Shown here: in pieces, positions 1 to 12,314 of the stretch
How positions within the stretch are numbered: position 1 is the first letter of the stretch
How the letters are laid out: each line of letters begins with the position of its first letter
The notes under the pieces: generated by a model
What the model was told of the DNA's origin: nothing
Database searches by the model: none
Seen by the model: only the letters and a program-made list of their open reading frames with translations
DNA from: Helopsaltes ochotensis
Lineage: Eukaryota > Chordata > Aves > Passeriformes > Locustellidae
DNA: 64,000 nucleotides
Direction: 5' to 3'
NCBI GenBank assembly: GCA_013400155.1
Contig: VXBM01000769.1
Span: 251,801 to 315,800, forward strand
Program-made: the position numbers and the translations under genes

Positions 1-233
1 ACATAGAAATGTTTTTTATATCTCCTAAAAAGAATTTATTTTTTCAGAAGCTACACTTACTTGGTAAAAACTCAAATATATGTCGTGAGACAAGGGACTT
101 ACTACGGTAACTTGCAGAAATTGCTTTAGGTCTGAAAATAAGGTATTTAATCCTATCACCCCACAGCCAAGACCTCATTCTTGGTTTGAAAGAATTGCAA
201 CCTTATACTCTTCTAATGCACACATCACTATTT

Positions 234-308
234 GATGCTTTTAGTTAGTTAAAGTTAAATAAAGTGATGATTATTAGCTTTTAAAGTTTTTATTTAACTA
301 AAAAGCAC
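234..308. repeat. Imperfect inverted repeat (foldback)
   Basis: The left arm reads TGCTTTTAGTT followed by TTAAATAAA. The right arm reads TTTATTTAACTAAAAAGCA, its near reverse complement, apart from about 10 extra bases in the left arm. A roughly 24-base loop separates the arms. The minus strand carries AAATAAAAAC here, so the site could also act as a cleavage/polyadenylation region for a minus-strand transcript. AT-rich DNA forms such foldbacks by chance, so function is unproven. Confidence 0.4.
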
Positions 309-311
309 CAA

Positions 312-1127
312 ATAAAATAATTTCTAAATCAAGGCCTCTGACATAGTAATTTAACCAAAATATCTTTGAGAGGTCTACAGTCTTTTACATAAGAAATCAG
401 GTCACAAAATCAAATGGAACCCTAATTATACATTTTACCATTAAAAAAAAATCTATAAATTTTAAGAATAGTCCTGATACAACTTGAACTTTGAAACAGC
501 AGTATTATCCCTATATTCAGGAGATCTGAAATGAGTGAAGGCTTAAATAACTAATTAAACCTTCTTGTTGGTAAAACCAAAATTAATTAAATGCCATGAA
601 ATTTGTAAACTACTACTCATGGAATGCAAATAAACATCTCAGGAGTCTGAACTATTCTCCAACAAGTAAGCCAGGAAAATACAGTAACTATGCAAAATAC
701 TATTCACCAGTAGTGTGGGATATTTTTAATATTGTAACATACATCGCTGTTTTTACTGACCATATAAAATGTAAAAGTCAATATCCACCATTATGACAAA
801 ACTTCCACACACAAGTTTTATAGAGTTTATCTTTAAAATTATGCAGTGCATTTAAAATATTGAACTGGCACCTGACATCATAGGAACAGAAATGCAATAC
901 ACAATATCCTTGTAAACCTAAAGAAATAAGACATAGAAAATCATGTGAGCTAACTACACTTCAAAGTGGAAATATTTATCCCCCCAGTCTCTATGAATGG
1001 TTTGGCCCTTTCTTTCTCAACTACTCCATGTGAGCATAAAAAGAGGCTCAATCACCACTAGCAGTAACTTGGTAAGGGAACAGTACTTGTCCGTGAAGGT
1101 GGTTCAGTGGAGCAGCCCCTAGAACAG
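312..1127. other. AT-rich unique sequence, no gene seen
   Basis: I see no convincing coding frame or known repeat. A 66-codon plus-strand frame at 596-796 has a composition typical of random AT-rich DNA. If the minus-strand exon model ending at 1128 is real, this stretch would be its 3' UTR, ending near the AATAAA-containing inverted repeat at about 290. Confidence 0.4.
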
Positions 1128-1615
1128 CTATCCCAGAGAGCCCTGAACTCTGAGTTCATCATCACTGAGCTCTGCAAGATTCTCCTGTCCTGAAAGGAAC
1201 AGAAGTCAGACACTTCACAACAATGGAACCTTAATTACTGCAAATTGAATGGTAGCTGCTCTTTATCTCACTATTATTAAAATAAAATACATATACACTT
1301 TTAAAGAGCACCTAAACCCTGTCACTCTCCGAGCCCTGGTCTCAGCTGCTGCCCTGCTTTCGGGGATGCCTTGCCTGCTGCCCACAGAGGGCTATGCAGC
1401 CAGGGCCCCTTTCCACCCACGCACTGAAGCACCAGCAGCTCCATCAGCGCCAGCAGGCAGGGCAGGAAGCATAGCAGCAGAAAAGAGCTCAGGAGCATGA
1501 ACAGGCCTGGGAAAACAAGTGCCTGGTGTGCCCTGGCAGCCATTTACACAAATCATGCTAACTCACCAGCTGTGAAAAGTAAAGCTCCCCCACTTCGCTT
1601 CCCTTGACTGGCCAT
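1128..1615 (-). CDS. Candidate small single-pass membrane protein, 3 exons (hypothetical)
   Basis: This is a speculative spliced model on the minus strand; I do not recognise the family. Exon 1 (1615-1567) starts at an ATG in a good context (AGGATGG), has an in-frame stop upstream, begins MASQGKRSGG and ends at a strong donor, GTGAGT. Exon 2 (1506-1417) follows a 60-base intron with acceptor CTTGTTTTCCCAG. It encodes a long hydrophobic stretch containing FMLLSSFLLLCFLPCLLALM, which would be one membrane segment. Exon 3 (1189-1128) follows acceptor TTCTGTTCCTTTCAG and encodes an acidic tail, ENLAELSDDELRVQGSLG, then stop. Exon phases agree, giving about 65 residues. Weak points: the exon 2 donor (GTGGAA) is poor, a better donor three bases upstream (GTGGGT) gives a different tail, and 60 bases is near the lower limit for a vertebrate intron. 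Without splicing, the exon 2 frame stays open from 1543 to 1322. Confidence 0.25.
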
Positions 1616-1860
1616 CCTGCCACGGAAAGCTGCTGTCCTTGGAGTGCGAGGGAGAGCAGGCAGAGGACAGGGAGGGTTTTAGTGGGGCTGATGAGGTGGG
1701 AGGGGAGGGGAGAGGAGAGCGAGCTGCACTGGCTGCAGCTGTGCCGTGAAGGACCATAGTCGCTGCCTTAGTGGAACCTTCAAGTGCCAGAGAGTCAGCA
1801 GGTCCCCAGGAGTGGACAGTAGGCTGGCTTGTCCCCTGTGGGAGAGGTGTGGGCAGGCTA
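1320..1860. other. GC-richer island of unknown nature
   Basis: This block is clearly richer in G and C than its surroundings and contains a purine-rich stretch on the plus strand near 1690-1720. Overlapping open frames on both strands follow from the scarcity of stop codons. It could be the promoter/first-exon region of the candidate minus-strand small gene, or a decayed GC-rich repeat. I found no diagnostic LTR ends or repeat motif. Confidence 0.4.
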
Positions 1861-4800
1861 GGTCTTTCTGGAAATGGACTACAGGCCTTTTTATCATCAA
1901 ACATGAAGTGACTGAAGGAATTTTGTGTCTGAGTGATGGAGTAAAAGCTCACAGCAAAGGACTCGCCCCTGCAAGGACACAGGGGGGCAAGGGAAAATGG
2001 GTTTGCAAACTTGTTTATTTTTATTCCATCTTACCTAGCAGATCTGAGGTTTTCCTATTTTACAGGTCACCTAGGTCTAATAAAAATCAGATTTAAAAAT
2101 TATAAAGCCTTGGAGTTTTGGAAAGGAGTAGGGCTTGGCTATTGTGTCTGAGATGATCACGAGCCCTACTTCCTGTATCAGTTTACTTAGCAAAATGGGT
2201 TTGGGCAGAAAATCAATAAAGCAGCAACAACTTTCAAAATTACTCAGTCTGATCTGAAAAAGCATGGACTCCCAGAAGGGACAAGCCTCAAAACATTATG
2301 TGCAGTGTATTGTTCTAGGGAATCAAAACAAGCATAGAAAAAAGAAAATCAATAGTCTTTCAGCCACACGTAATTTTTTAGTATCAAATATGTGCAAATA
2401 TTTGTTGCAAATGCTACTGTTTTCCTAGCAGATTGGTCATTTCAAAGTGTTTGGAGCTGGTGGACTAGAAAGTTCGCTGTTTATTGCCGTAGGCCGTTGC
2501 CTCACTTTACAGATACTACTCAGCATGAATACAAATGGATTATGAGCCGTTTTCTACTGAGCCCTGCATGGCATAATGCTCCAGAGGATATTACTGAGTT
2601 TTGAGAATATGTTTCCCCTCTACAGCTGAAATGGGAAGAAATTTAGAGATGCCATATTTCTGACTGTTGGACTCTCTCAACATGTCTGCAGCTGTAGAAG
2701 ACTCAAAGGAAAATTTGTTATGCAGTCACAGGGCTGGTTACATGAAAAGGCAGATGTGCTATAGGGAGTCTCTTTGCTCACCCTGGTGGATATACACAGA
2801 CAGCAGGACAAGTCTGCCACTTTTCTCCATTGTTCTCATTCTACAAGGCAGCCCTTTGGTGGTGATGGTGAGAGATTTAGTGTATCATGTGACTGCAGCA
2901 GCGTACAGTCAGGCATGTGTCCCTCTGAGATATGTCATAATCCTGACATCTTTCGCACATTTGGATGCTCTGCATCCTTTCATTGAGGTGCAGAGAAATC
3001 ATTATGATCTGCACTTTGGAACCATGGACTAACTGATAGACTCCCTATGTTGAAGCAAGCCTTCAAACTGTGTACAATGGTTAGGGTAAAACCGAGATGA
3101 AATTTAGTGAAACACCAGGCCTCTCCATATCAGTTCCTACTTTAAAAGTAATCAGTAATATAACATGGAGATTACATGAGAAATTTTAACTACTTTATTT
3201 GTTAAATCTTTTGTAGGAAACACTGATACAACAGCATTAACATTCCCAACAACTGAGTGTCACAAATCTCCTGACTTGTTTAATATAGAAGCAATTTTCT
3301 TTGTGTGGAGAGAAGATGAAGGCTAAACAAAATGTTAGAAAAAGACACTGCAGACAAAGGCACCTTGCACGTTATTCGCTTTTTAAGGAGAGGATGAAAG
3401 AAAAAACAAGGAAACCACACCATTAGTCATGCCATCACATACTACAAAGCCTTCAGACTACCCCATGAGTCAGATGTTTGACTAGGTGGGATGCACTGGT
3501 GCTGTTTGCAAAAGCCTGATATGCTCTCTGCTAGCAGTATTGGCTCTTAATGTCCTTCTTCCTAGAGCTACATTAAAGAGCAGGTGAGTTTTTTGGAAGC
3601 TTAGATGGTGTCTGTATGCAAATACAAAATACCCAGAGGAGAGAAGACTTTGGAGAACAGTCCCAGAGTTCTCATCATCACAGAAATTTCAACATTTTGT
3701 TCAAGTCCCACTAATTCTGATTGTATCCTTTACTCCTTTTATCATGCCTGAAAGGAGAAGGTGATCAGAGAATACTATCAGAGAGGCTGGAAAATATGCT
3801 CAGAGGCTATAGATCCATTAACAAAGACTGATTTTTAAATGGATCACAGAGAAAGCAATAAAGAAAAAATGGTTATTTAAATGAAAGGATACTTCATGGC
3901 TAACATTACTTTTATAATGAAAAAGGCAGCAAATCCTCTATGTTTTAGTAGATGAAAAAAAAAAAAAGCAATTTAACAACAGGAAGCCTCACAAGAGAGC
4001 TGCAGTCTTTGGAATTGCCAGCGTCATTTAAGGCTGGGAAGAGTTGAGAGAGACATGTGAAAGTATCATTGTATTTCCCTACAGGGATGGGAAAGTGAAA
4101 GAAAATTCTTCTGAATGAGAGGAAGACTGCCTTGAAATGAAAGAAAAAATAATTAAAAGGGAAAACTTCTTTCTGTTTACCTCAATAATCCATTAGAAGT
4201 GCTAATGCTGAAGCTGTGTACTACCACAAGGTTATAAGGGGAGCTGGGAGTGGGTTGATTATTTTTGTGTTCCTTTGGGGGGTTTTGTTTGTCTTTAAAA
4301 AACTTCAAAAATATTTGGAAGCAATGCTAAAATAAAGGTTTCCATATTCCTTACAGGGAGATAAATGAAATACTTCAGTAATGATCCATGAAATTTCTAG
4401 AACTGTTCTAGAACATGAGAAAAGAAATATGGTCAGAAATATCATAAGTTGTGATGAAAATTTTGTTATCAGTCTTGGGTTTTGTCAGAGGAGGGCACTG
4501 GAAGCAGGAAGATGTAATACACACAAATTTTATTATTTTCAATGGGGTGCTATAGTTGCTTTCCTGGGTGTGTCTCTCAGCTTGTTTAGAAGATGCAGAC
4601 AAAACAAAAATTCAGATTCTTAGCACAATAAGATTTTACTTTGTAAGCACTCACATATTCCTCTCCTCCTTTCTTACTAATATGCTAAGCCCCTGAGCCT
4701 CAGGCTCCTCATATGAATGCTGTGTCCCACAACTTGGTTCTTTTGGTCTATTCTGCAGCAGCTTTTTATCTTTTTAGGTTCAAACAGAGAGAAAGAGCAT

Positions 4801-6514
4801 TAAAATGTGCCATTTCTGTTAGAAACTTATACTCTTATCTGTATCTAAATGTGTCTGTTGGGGCATGGAGAGTCTGCTGTGAGATTTGGTTTCTTGCACT
4901 TCAGCCATAATAAATTTCAGTAGTTTTCAGAGCTCTTCATTCCTGCTTACCTTAAATTTATTGTAAACAGTGTCATTTAGAGGTAAAAGACTTAGGTGAA
5001 AGACAACTGATCTGAGTGCAAATCATTATCTTTTGGTAATCAGTTTCAACAATGGTTTCGAAGAGTTCCTATCAAAACTAGAATGAAATTAAGGAGCTCT
5101 GTGACGAATTGCAACAGCAAATTGTAGTTTAATCAATCAATTTTTTAAAGGATGTGGGGGTTTTGTTTGGTGGATTTTAGCTAAAAGGAGCAAATATTAA
5201 CATGAAGTAACAGCATGATATTGTTCCTTTCTTTTTACATCTGATTAAAATAAGCCTTAGTGGACTCCAGCCAAGCTTTTGAAATCACTTTGCCTTGGCA
5301 CTGATGATTTGTACTGGGTTTGGCAAAAATGATATTTTGTTCTCACATTGAATAGATATATTCAGTTTCCTTTCTCTTCCAAGGAAGTGTTGATGCCAGA
5401 TGCTTAGATGTGGCTAAGTGTTTCCATTTCCAAGATCGCACAGCTGAATTTTGTACAGAAATTCTGTGTTTTTCTAAGAAACCCACTAAAATATTTTATT
5501 TATTGTTAGAGTTAATCCTGTGATCGACACTTTTAAGTATTGTGGGCATTCAGGGCATTGGGTTTTCTTCCCAGTTTCTTGATTCAGGCAGTGTACTACC
5601 TAGATTTCTTCATTTTAGCATTATTCTATTTCCCTCTGTTTAATAACTGGTAAGTAATCTGTAGTCAGCAGGGAGAAATGGGCTACCTTTTAGTCAGTAT
5701 GTCATGCTTTTAAGTACATATTCTTTTAAAATTTTGGTGAAACAGTGCTGAAACTTGGAAAATATAGCAGTCATGTTTGGGGGGGGTGTTATTTGATTTG
5801 TAACCACTGGTAAGATCTTAACTTCAATACATATGTTCTACTGATTATATAGGAGATACTAATACTCTCAATACTTGAAAAGCATGGTCTTCAATTCTGC
5901 AGTAGAGAATATTTTTTTGAACCTAACACACAATCTGTTGAGCAGTGTTAAATTGAAACATCAGAGTAACACGAACTCAAGCTAAAGTGGTTTCGGCTTT
6001 GAGGGTTTTTTTAAATATTTAAATATTTTAAATGCAATGTTTCCCTTGCATCTGTAATTAATGTGTAGACAGAGAACTGGAAATGCAACAGCATATTTAA
6101 AAAACACATTTATTAAACAATAATAATTAAAAAAAATAAAAATCTGTGCATTTTAAATTTCACAGTAAAGATCTTCAAACAGACATGACAGTAGTAGACT
6201 AATGACCTTGGAAAGTAGTCCAGCCATCAATATGACTGTTTTTATGGCTAAAAACCAGTATACAACAGTTGATACCTATGCCAGGAAATACATATAACCA
6301 ATACTAAAAGATGGGTGGAAGGGAATGAAGGGGGTCCTTCATTTGATTCTCACTTGCTTCCTAAACTTCCAGTTCCATCCTTGGTTTTAAACTCTGTTCA
6401 AGTGCAACTCAGCTGAATACAAATGGGCTAAGACATCAAATGAGTGTGTAATTTGCATGCACAATCCTTTCCAGTCAGAGGTATGACTCATATAAGCTCT
6501 TGTTTTGCAGAAGG
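1861..6514. other. AT-rich unique sequence, no gene or known repeat seen
   Basis: Only short open frames occur, the longest being 121 codons at 2667-3032, and none has a recognisable motif. Minor features are an A run at about 3957-3967 and a G run near 5780. I saw no transposon ends, tRNA-like boxes or microsatellites of note. Confidence 0.5.
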
Positions 6515-6604
6515 TGATGCACAACTTTTTACATATTTTCATATGTACCCCACAGTTTGTGATGCGCAACTTTTTACATATTTTCCTATGTACCCCACAG
6601 TTTG
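6515..6604. repeat. Two-copy 45-bp tandem duplication
   Basis: Bases 6515-6559 and 6560-6604 are adjacent copies of a 45-base unit that differ at two positions (GCACAA versus GCGCAA, and TTTCATATG versus TTTCCTATG). The unit is a multiple of three, so a 15-residue block is repeated in open frames on both strands. Near-identity indicates a recent local duplication. No recognised element surrounds it. Confidence 0.9.
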
Positions 6605-8023
6605 TCACATCACTGCTCTAAGATAGAACCATTGGAACTAGCTAGGAAGAAGGTTACCAACATGGAACATTCTCCATAGCCACATATATCTATCAGAATA
6701 TTGGTAACATCAGTCTCTGTATCTCCCTGTCTCAGACAATGCAGGAAACGTTACTTATTTCAATTTTTTTTTATTTACTAAAAATGAAATTCTGCTTAAA
6801 TGAAAGTCCTTATTTCACAGAAACTGACACAGACTTATGTTTTCATAAAACTGTGAAAAAATAAATAATAAAAATATATTTGATCAATTATTTGCTGTGA
6901 TTAGACAACCTGAATAAAATAAGAACAGTTTCCTTCCTTGTCCTAACAGCTGAACTTACAATAGTGCCCTGGTTTATTTTAAAAAAGTAAAATGAAACCC
7001 TTCAGATTGCAATTCTCAGGAAGAGATAAAAGTTGCCCACCATAAAAAAGTTTACCTCAAATTGTTCTCACTATGCTGCTTAAAATATTAAAAACCCATT
7101 AATTTTAGCAGATGATATTTGGTTATTAGGGGGTTCAGTTTTTTTCATAGAAGTCACACATGGAACTTTGATGAATTTTATTTTAATTTGAGACTTGGTT
7201 TATATTTTAATCTTATAATAGTCTTGGGTGTATGTATGCCTGCTGTAGTTCTGCTAATGAACAAGCATACAGATTGGATATAGAACCATCAGAAAGTTAG
7301 TTTCCCTTATTTCATATAGTTTGTCACAACAGGTCAGAGGAAAAAGAGACAACAACCATGCAATCCCACATACATTTTTATCTGGTCAGAGTCATGCAAA
7401 AAAACCCATCACCACCACGAGTCATCAGAGCCTGAGCTTTGAACAGTTTGGTGCCCACTCACGTCACCATCTTCTGCACCAGCCAGACAGTTTAGTTTTA
7501 TAGCTACACCACAATTTCCAGTACTCCTGGGCAGAATCTCAACTGCACTGAAGTCAAGCTTGCTGTGCATGTAGTGACAGATGGTCACTGAATACATTCT
7601 GAAGCTTTCTAAAACCTGAATGGCACTCTGTCTCAGGGAACCCATTCCTGGCAATCAGGGCACATTCTTGGCAAATACATAGAACCAATAAAATATGACA
7701 TACAAAAGTATTTGGAAGCCCTATAAATGATCAAATGGGCTATTATTCAATATACAGCATAACAGAAAACTCTACTTTGAAAAGTACAGTTTTATAATGT
7801 GAATAAGGAACCATAAGAAGCAATGAAAAACAAGTTACTTAAACTGAAGCATAAAAACATAAATGAGGCAGCCACTTTTCCCCCAAAGCACTGTGATCGG
7901 AACTCATCTTCCCCTTTCTTTGTTCATAAATTAAATATGTATATTTGATCTTTCTAAAGGAGACAAGAGGAGTCTATTCTCTGTAAACAATAGGAAAAGT
8001 GCAGAAATAAATTCTGTAGTTAC
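6605..8023. other. AT-rich unique sequence, no gene seen
   Basis: Short open frames only (up to 81 codons), with no motif, RNA gene or transposon end that I can support. Confidence 0.5.
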
Positions 8024-8102
8024 CAAGGATGATACTGAAGATTTCTGCAATCAAAAACATCCCACCAGTAAAAATTAAATTATCTTGGATACTAAGGCTA
8101 TC
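8024..8102 (-). CDS. Candidate single exon encoding a membrane-like segment (hypothetical, partial)
   Basis: On the minus strand the acceptor TTATTTGTCATATTTGTTACAG is followed by 79 bases that are open in one frame only, then a donor, GTAACT. The translation begins DSLSIQDNL and ends GGMFLIAEIFSIILG, a hydrophobic segment. The layout (a short polar stretch, then a hydrophobic helix) loosely recalls the exon for the fourth membrane segment of tetraspanins, but I see none of the diagnostic cysteines next to it and cannot find partner exons with confidence. The exon would start in phase 0 and end in phase 1. The frame also stays open upstream to 8261, so this may be part of a chance open frame. 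Confidence 0.18.
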
Positions 8103-10870
8103 CTGTAACAAATATGACAAATAAAAGATTAATGGGGTGAATCTGACACACACATTCAGGCTACCTCTAATTTCTTGGCTCAGATCCTTGTGGCAACAAG
8201 CAGTAATTTTAGCATGGGCTGTAAAATCTAAAGTAGTTCTCAGTAGACAGAACTTTTTCATTAAGATTACATTAGACTGGTGGAACCTGAGCTAGGTAAA
8301 AGTAAGTCTGCAAAAGTACAGAGATGTATCCACATTCTTCAGAACAAAATTACAATGAAATAAAAGTATCACTCCATCTCAAGACCAGTTTCATTTACTC
8401 ATGCAAGCATGCACTGGTAATGTCATGAGAGTAAATGCATTCCCAAATAAGGATTAAACAGAGATTTCTGTTAATCACAATATATACTTTGTGTAAAATA
8501 TTCCAAGTTCTTGATTTAGGAGGAGAAATTAGATGTTAAAATGTGTCAGCTTGAGTCACATTGGAATAAACCTTACCAGGACAAAGTATAACAAATACAG
8601 CTTGAGAAGTTTGAGGTTACTCTCAGTTTTAATAAAAAGCTCTTTGAGGTCTGAAAGACTGAGGTTACAGTTCTGACACAGCTTTCTTGGGTGAAGGCAA
8701 TGTTAAGGAAAACCAAAGGGAGGTTAGAGTGAGTAGTTCCCAGGTTTTTGTTCTTCTAATATTTAGAATTTGCAAACACTATATGAATAATTTTGTAGGT
8801 AAGTATTTTTTAGTTTTCTTCTATGAAAGCAACACACCTACCCATCTTTCTAGACACATATACAGGAGTTTCAAATAATAAAGTGTGTTTGGAAAATTCT
8901 TTTGTGTCTTTTCTGTTTCTGTATTCTTTAAAATTTCTCTTAAATGTCTATTAAACATTTGTATGAGCAAGCAGAAAGTACTTGTCACAGACATAGGTGT
9001 ATCTAATTCATATGCTTATATTAGTGGAAATTGTTTAATTCTAAACAATTAAAATACTTTTAATCAAATATTAATATACATTTTAAGTATCTTGATATCC
9101 ATATAAGCCGAATTCTTCATGCACATTAACCAAAATTTGGAGTAGTTATTTTCAAAAAATATTTCTCATCTTTGTAACATTAATGACTGTTTATGATAAT
9201 TCTTTTGGCGTTTTAAGACTTTGTAAGACCCACTGAAATCCCCAACCATATAGCATGTAATAATTAGGAAAGTATTCAAAAATTAAACCCATTAATATTT
9301 CTTTTAATCCTGTTTTGTCCAATTAATGAGTCTGAAATCAGGTTTTTGTCATATATTTCCATATACAGCTTCATGCTAAACAAGTTTTGGCATACATGAG
9401 AACACATTGAAGTCAGTACTGTAAACCTAGTCAAATATGTAATATGATCTCTACAACATTACTACCATACCTACAGAAATCTGGTATAAATTATGGATTG
9501 ATAGTGTAGAAAAAGTGAACGTAAACACAGATTAATATTAGTTAGTAAACAAAAATTGATGCAATGGAATGTAAAACAATAGAAGTCTTCTTTGCTTCCA
9601 TTGTGTTTTAAAGAACATGCAAAATGGATATGGTATTTTCAGTTAAACTAAACACAATGTAAGTATAAATTCATACCATGCATTGTCATGGAAAACTCTT
9701 CCAAAACATATGAAAAAAAAAAAAAGTCTAAAAATTCAGCAACTTGCTACACTTGGAGCTAGTATGTGAGAGTAGCTTACCACTGTTAAATAAACATACC
9801 CTAGGTGCATAATCAAACTGAGCAGACAGAGAGTACATGCATATTTAGAGCTATATTTTATTTCATTCAGATTTTCTCTTTTACTGCAGTTAGTTGAAAA
9901 GAATTCTCTTCCTGGTTGCTCTGTTGCTGCACATATGCTGCACATATGCTGTATTTTCTCCAAGAAATACTAGCCAGGAATTACTGATTAAGAACTTGTT
10001 TTCACTTTTTCCTGTAGCTTGCTACTGTTTGTGTTTAGAGCAAGCAAGTATATTTCTTAGCTTGATTTCCTAAGAAAGTGAACAGCTTTCTCTAGCTGTT
10101 CTTTGGCTGTTTTCAGGAAAAAAGAAAATCCTACTATTTTTAAAGTCATTGTCCGTATCCAACCAAATTCGACCTTGGTAAGAAATTCTGGACTCAATGA
10201 ATATTCACTTATTTAATCAGAACAGCAATAAGATCCAAGTGACCCTGAATGAACACCTAAAGCAGAGACAACAGTTACTGGACATCAGATCACTCTTGCA
10301 GAGAAGAACCAATATGTTAACCACAATGGGATCTTAACACTTCATTTTTCAGTTTGTTTATTCAGAGGGACCTCTGTTTTCTCCAGAAAATCTATGCTTC
10401 ACAGTATTGAGATCTGTAGCTTCACCAAGTAAAACAGGTAATTACTTGAACATATTTACTGTGTTACTGATGAACCAAACTTGCTTCCTTTATAAAGTAT
10501 GCTGTTTCACTGCTGCTCAACAAAAAAAGTGACTCAATGGACTATACAGGCCTAGTATTTAGTGAGATATTTAATTAAGACTACTTTTTTTGAACAGTTG
10601 TGGCTGATGATCCAAACAATAGCCCCATGTCCTAGGCAGGCCATACAATTTCATCATTTTCTAAACTTATTTATTTACAGTCTTCCTGTCCTCAGATACT
10701 CTTGAAGAACAGAGTATTTTCATGCAGTACAATTGCAATGATTTTTAGGATCTAATTACAGTCTGAAGCAAACATGGTACACATTTTTATTCCATCAAAA
10801 TTATAGTATTGCTCTTCCAAATAACTAAGCACAAAGTTCATTCTCAGTGTTTCAAAGCATCCACATTATT
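8103..10870. other. AT-rich unique sequence, no gene seen
   Basis: No convincing coding frame or dispersed repeat. Small local features are an A run at about 9712-9724 and a 13-base direct duplication (ATGCTGCACAT core) near 9924-9950. Confidence 0.5.
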
Positions 10871-10871
10871 C

Positions 10872-10877
10872 TTTATT
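10872..10877 (-). terminator. Possible polyadenylation signal AATAAA
   Basis: AATAAA on the minus strand lies about 350 bases downstream of the stop codon of the candidate exon chain at 11226-12314, a reasonable position for a short 3' UTR. The hexamer is common in AT-rich DNA, so its weight depends on the exon model. Confidence 0.25.
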
Positions 10878-11225
10878 TCTGTAAGAGAAATTAGATAAAT
10901 TTCAGCTCCATAAAAGCTTAATTTGTTCACATTTAAGAAGAAACAACATTATAGTATTCCCCTACTAAGCATGTCTTTGTTTGTAATTTCTGTCATAGTG
11001 CAAAGTGCAAGAAATACCAGTTGTCACAGAGGCTGGCTTTTTATCCTTCACCTGTATTATCGATAATCTGCTCCAGGACTCTTCTGAAGAGAGCTTATGA
11101 TAAATGATACAGATTATACAGAAAGGCAGTTTCCAATGTGGTGTCCACAGGGAAGCAACAGCATTCTCTTCCAGATGTCAAACATTAGCATTTCATGAGG
11201 ACCAAGATCTTCAAGACGTTAAAGG

Positions 11226-12314
11226 CTAGTACACTTGCTCTTTCTGACCAGGCAGTGCTGTGGCTGCTAAATATTTACTCAAAGCCACAATCACCTTCTG
11301 ATCTGAGGAGCAGGTGACTTGGCAATTCTCTTCCATGCTGATTGCTATGCAGAGACAGTCATGAAAAGGTAGAGTATAAAAGATTAAGCAGACTCTAGTA
11401 ACCCAGACAGTTTACTTTGCCCTTTTGAGAATTGGTCCAATGTATCATCATCTATCATAAATGGATTATATATAATATGACAGTGCTGGATCTTTAAGGT
11501 TATCTCTGCTCCAGTGCTAAATAAGAAAGATAAATCTGCAGAAACACTTAGAGTAACTGTAGTCAGTGGTAAAGGGCTGGTTTCTTTTCCTAATAGGCAT
11601 CTGAGCCTCAAAGTCCAACAGTTCAAATTAAGCTTGTGCTTCAGAGTATGAAACATCTGTCCTGAGCTACTAAGAGCAGATCTACAAATGGATACTGTGC
11701 AAATGTCTGTTTCAAACATAGAGGCACTGCCTGCTGCTGAAATCACAAAAATTCACATTTTGATCAGGCATCTCAGTGTATGTTTAAAAATTAATAAGGT
11801 GCAATGTTACCTTTGCATATTTCCATTAAAGCAACTTCTTTATTTTCCAACATCCAGTACATTTTAACACACAAGATCAAACTAAACTATAAAGTAAGGA
11901 TGTTTCTAATAACTTTATATTAAAATAGCAAAGAATGTCAGCTTTGTTTCTGTTCTAAGACACAAGACACTGGCTTATGCACTCTTTAAAAAAAAGAATA
12001 GATATCATTAGAGAGCAACTACCATACTCTGTTTATCATCTGCTATAAAAATATTGACAGAAATACTGAATAAATTTAGCTGCTTATACGGAATAACTTT
12101 AGATTTTTTTTTTCATGAGTCTACATTGCAAGATCATATTCCAGATTGATATAGTCAAGGAATAATTACCTTCTTCTGAGATTTATTAATTACTATTTTC
12201 ACCAGTACACATTTCTCTTCCTGCTAGGAGTACAAGCATTTTCTAATCATGGCTCAAATTAAAATAAACCCTCACAATACAGGTATATCCTGGCCTATCA
12301 ATCCTAAGATAAAC
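11226..12314 (-). CDS. Candidate 3'-terminal exons of an unidentified gene (partial, hypothetical)
   Basis: A chain of minus-strand exon-like blocks fits together in phase. 12314-12276 (13 codons, VYLRIDRPGYTCI) follows acceptor TTTTTTATTATCAG. 12220-12170 (17 codons, EEKCVLVKIVINKSQKK) lies between acceptor CTCCTAGCAG and donor GTAATT. 11886-11811 (25 codons plus one base) includes YWMLENKEVALMEICK and ends at GTAACA. 11736-11416 (107 codons) includes GAEITLKIQHCHIIYNPF and ends at GTAAAC. 11344-11226 follows acceptor CTGTCTCTGCATAG, ends AATALPGQKEQVY and then stop. The 107-codon block has a less AT-driven composition than random frames nearby. An AATAAA follows at 10877-10872. Against it: the implied introns are only 55, 283, 74 and 71 bases, three of them shorter than usual in birds. 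I recognise no protein family and I chose the joins by eye. If unspliced, the main frame runs 11746-11384. It could be a real gene end, an old pseudogene or chance. Confidence 0.25.

Noticed and set aside
1563..1952. 129-codon minus-strand serine/proline-rich frame
   Set aside because: It is a by-product of the GC-rich island and overlaps the better-supported ATG in another frame.
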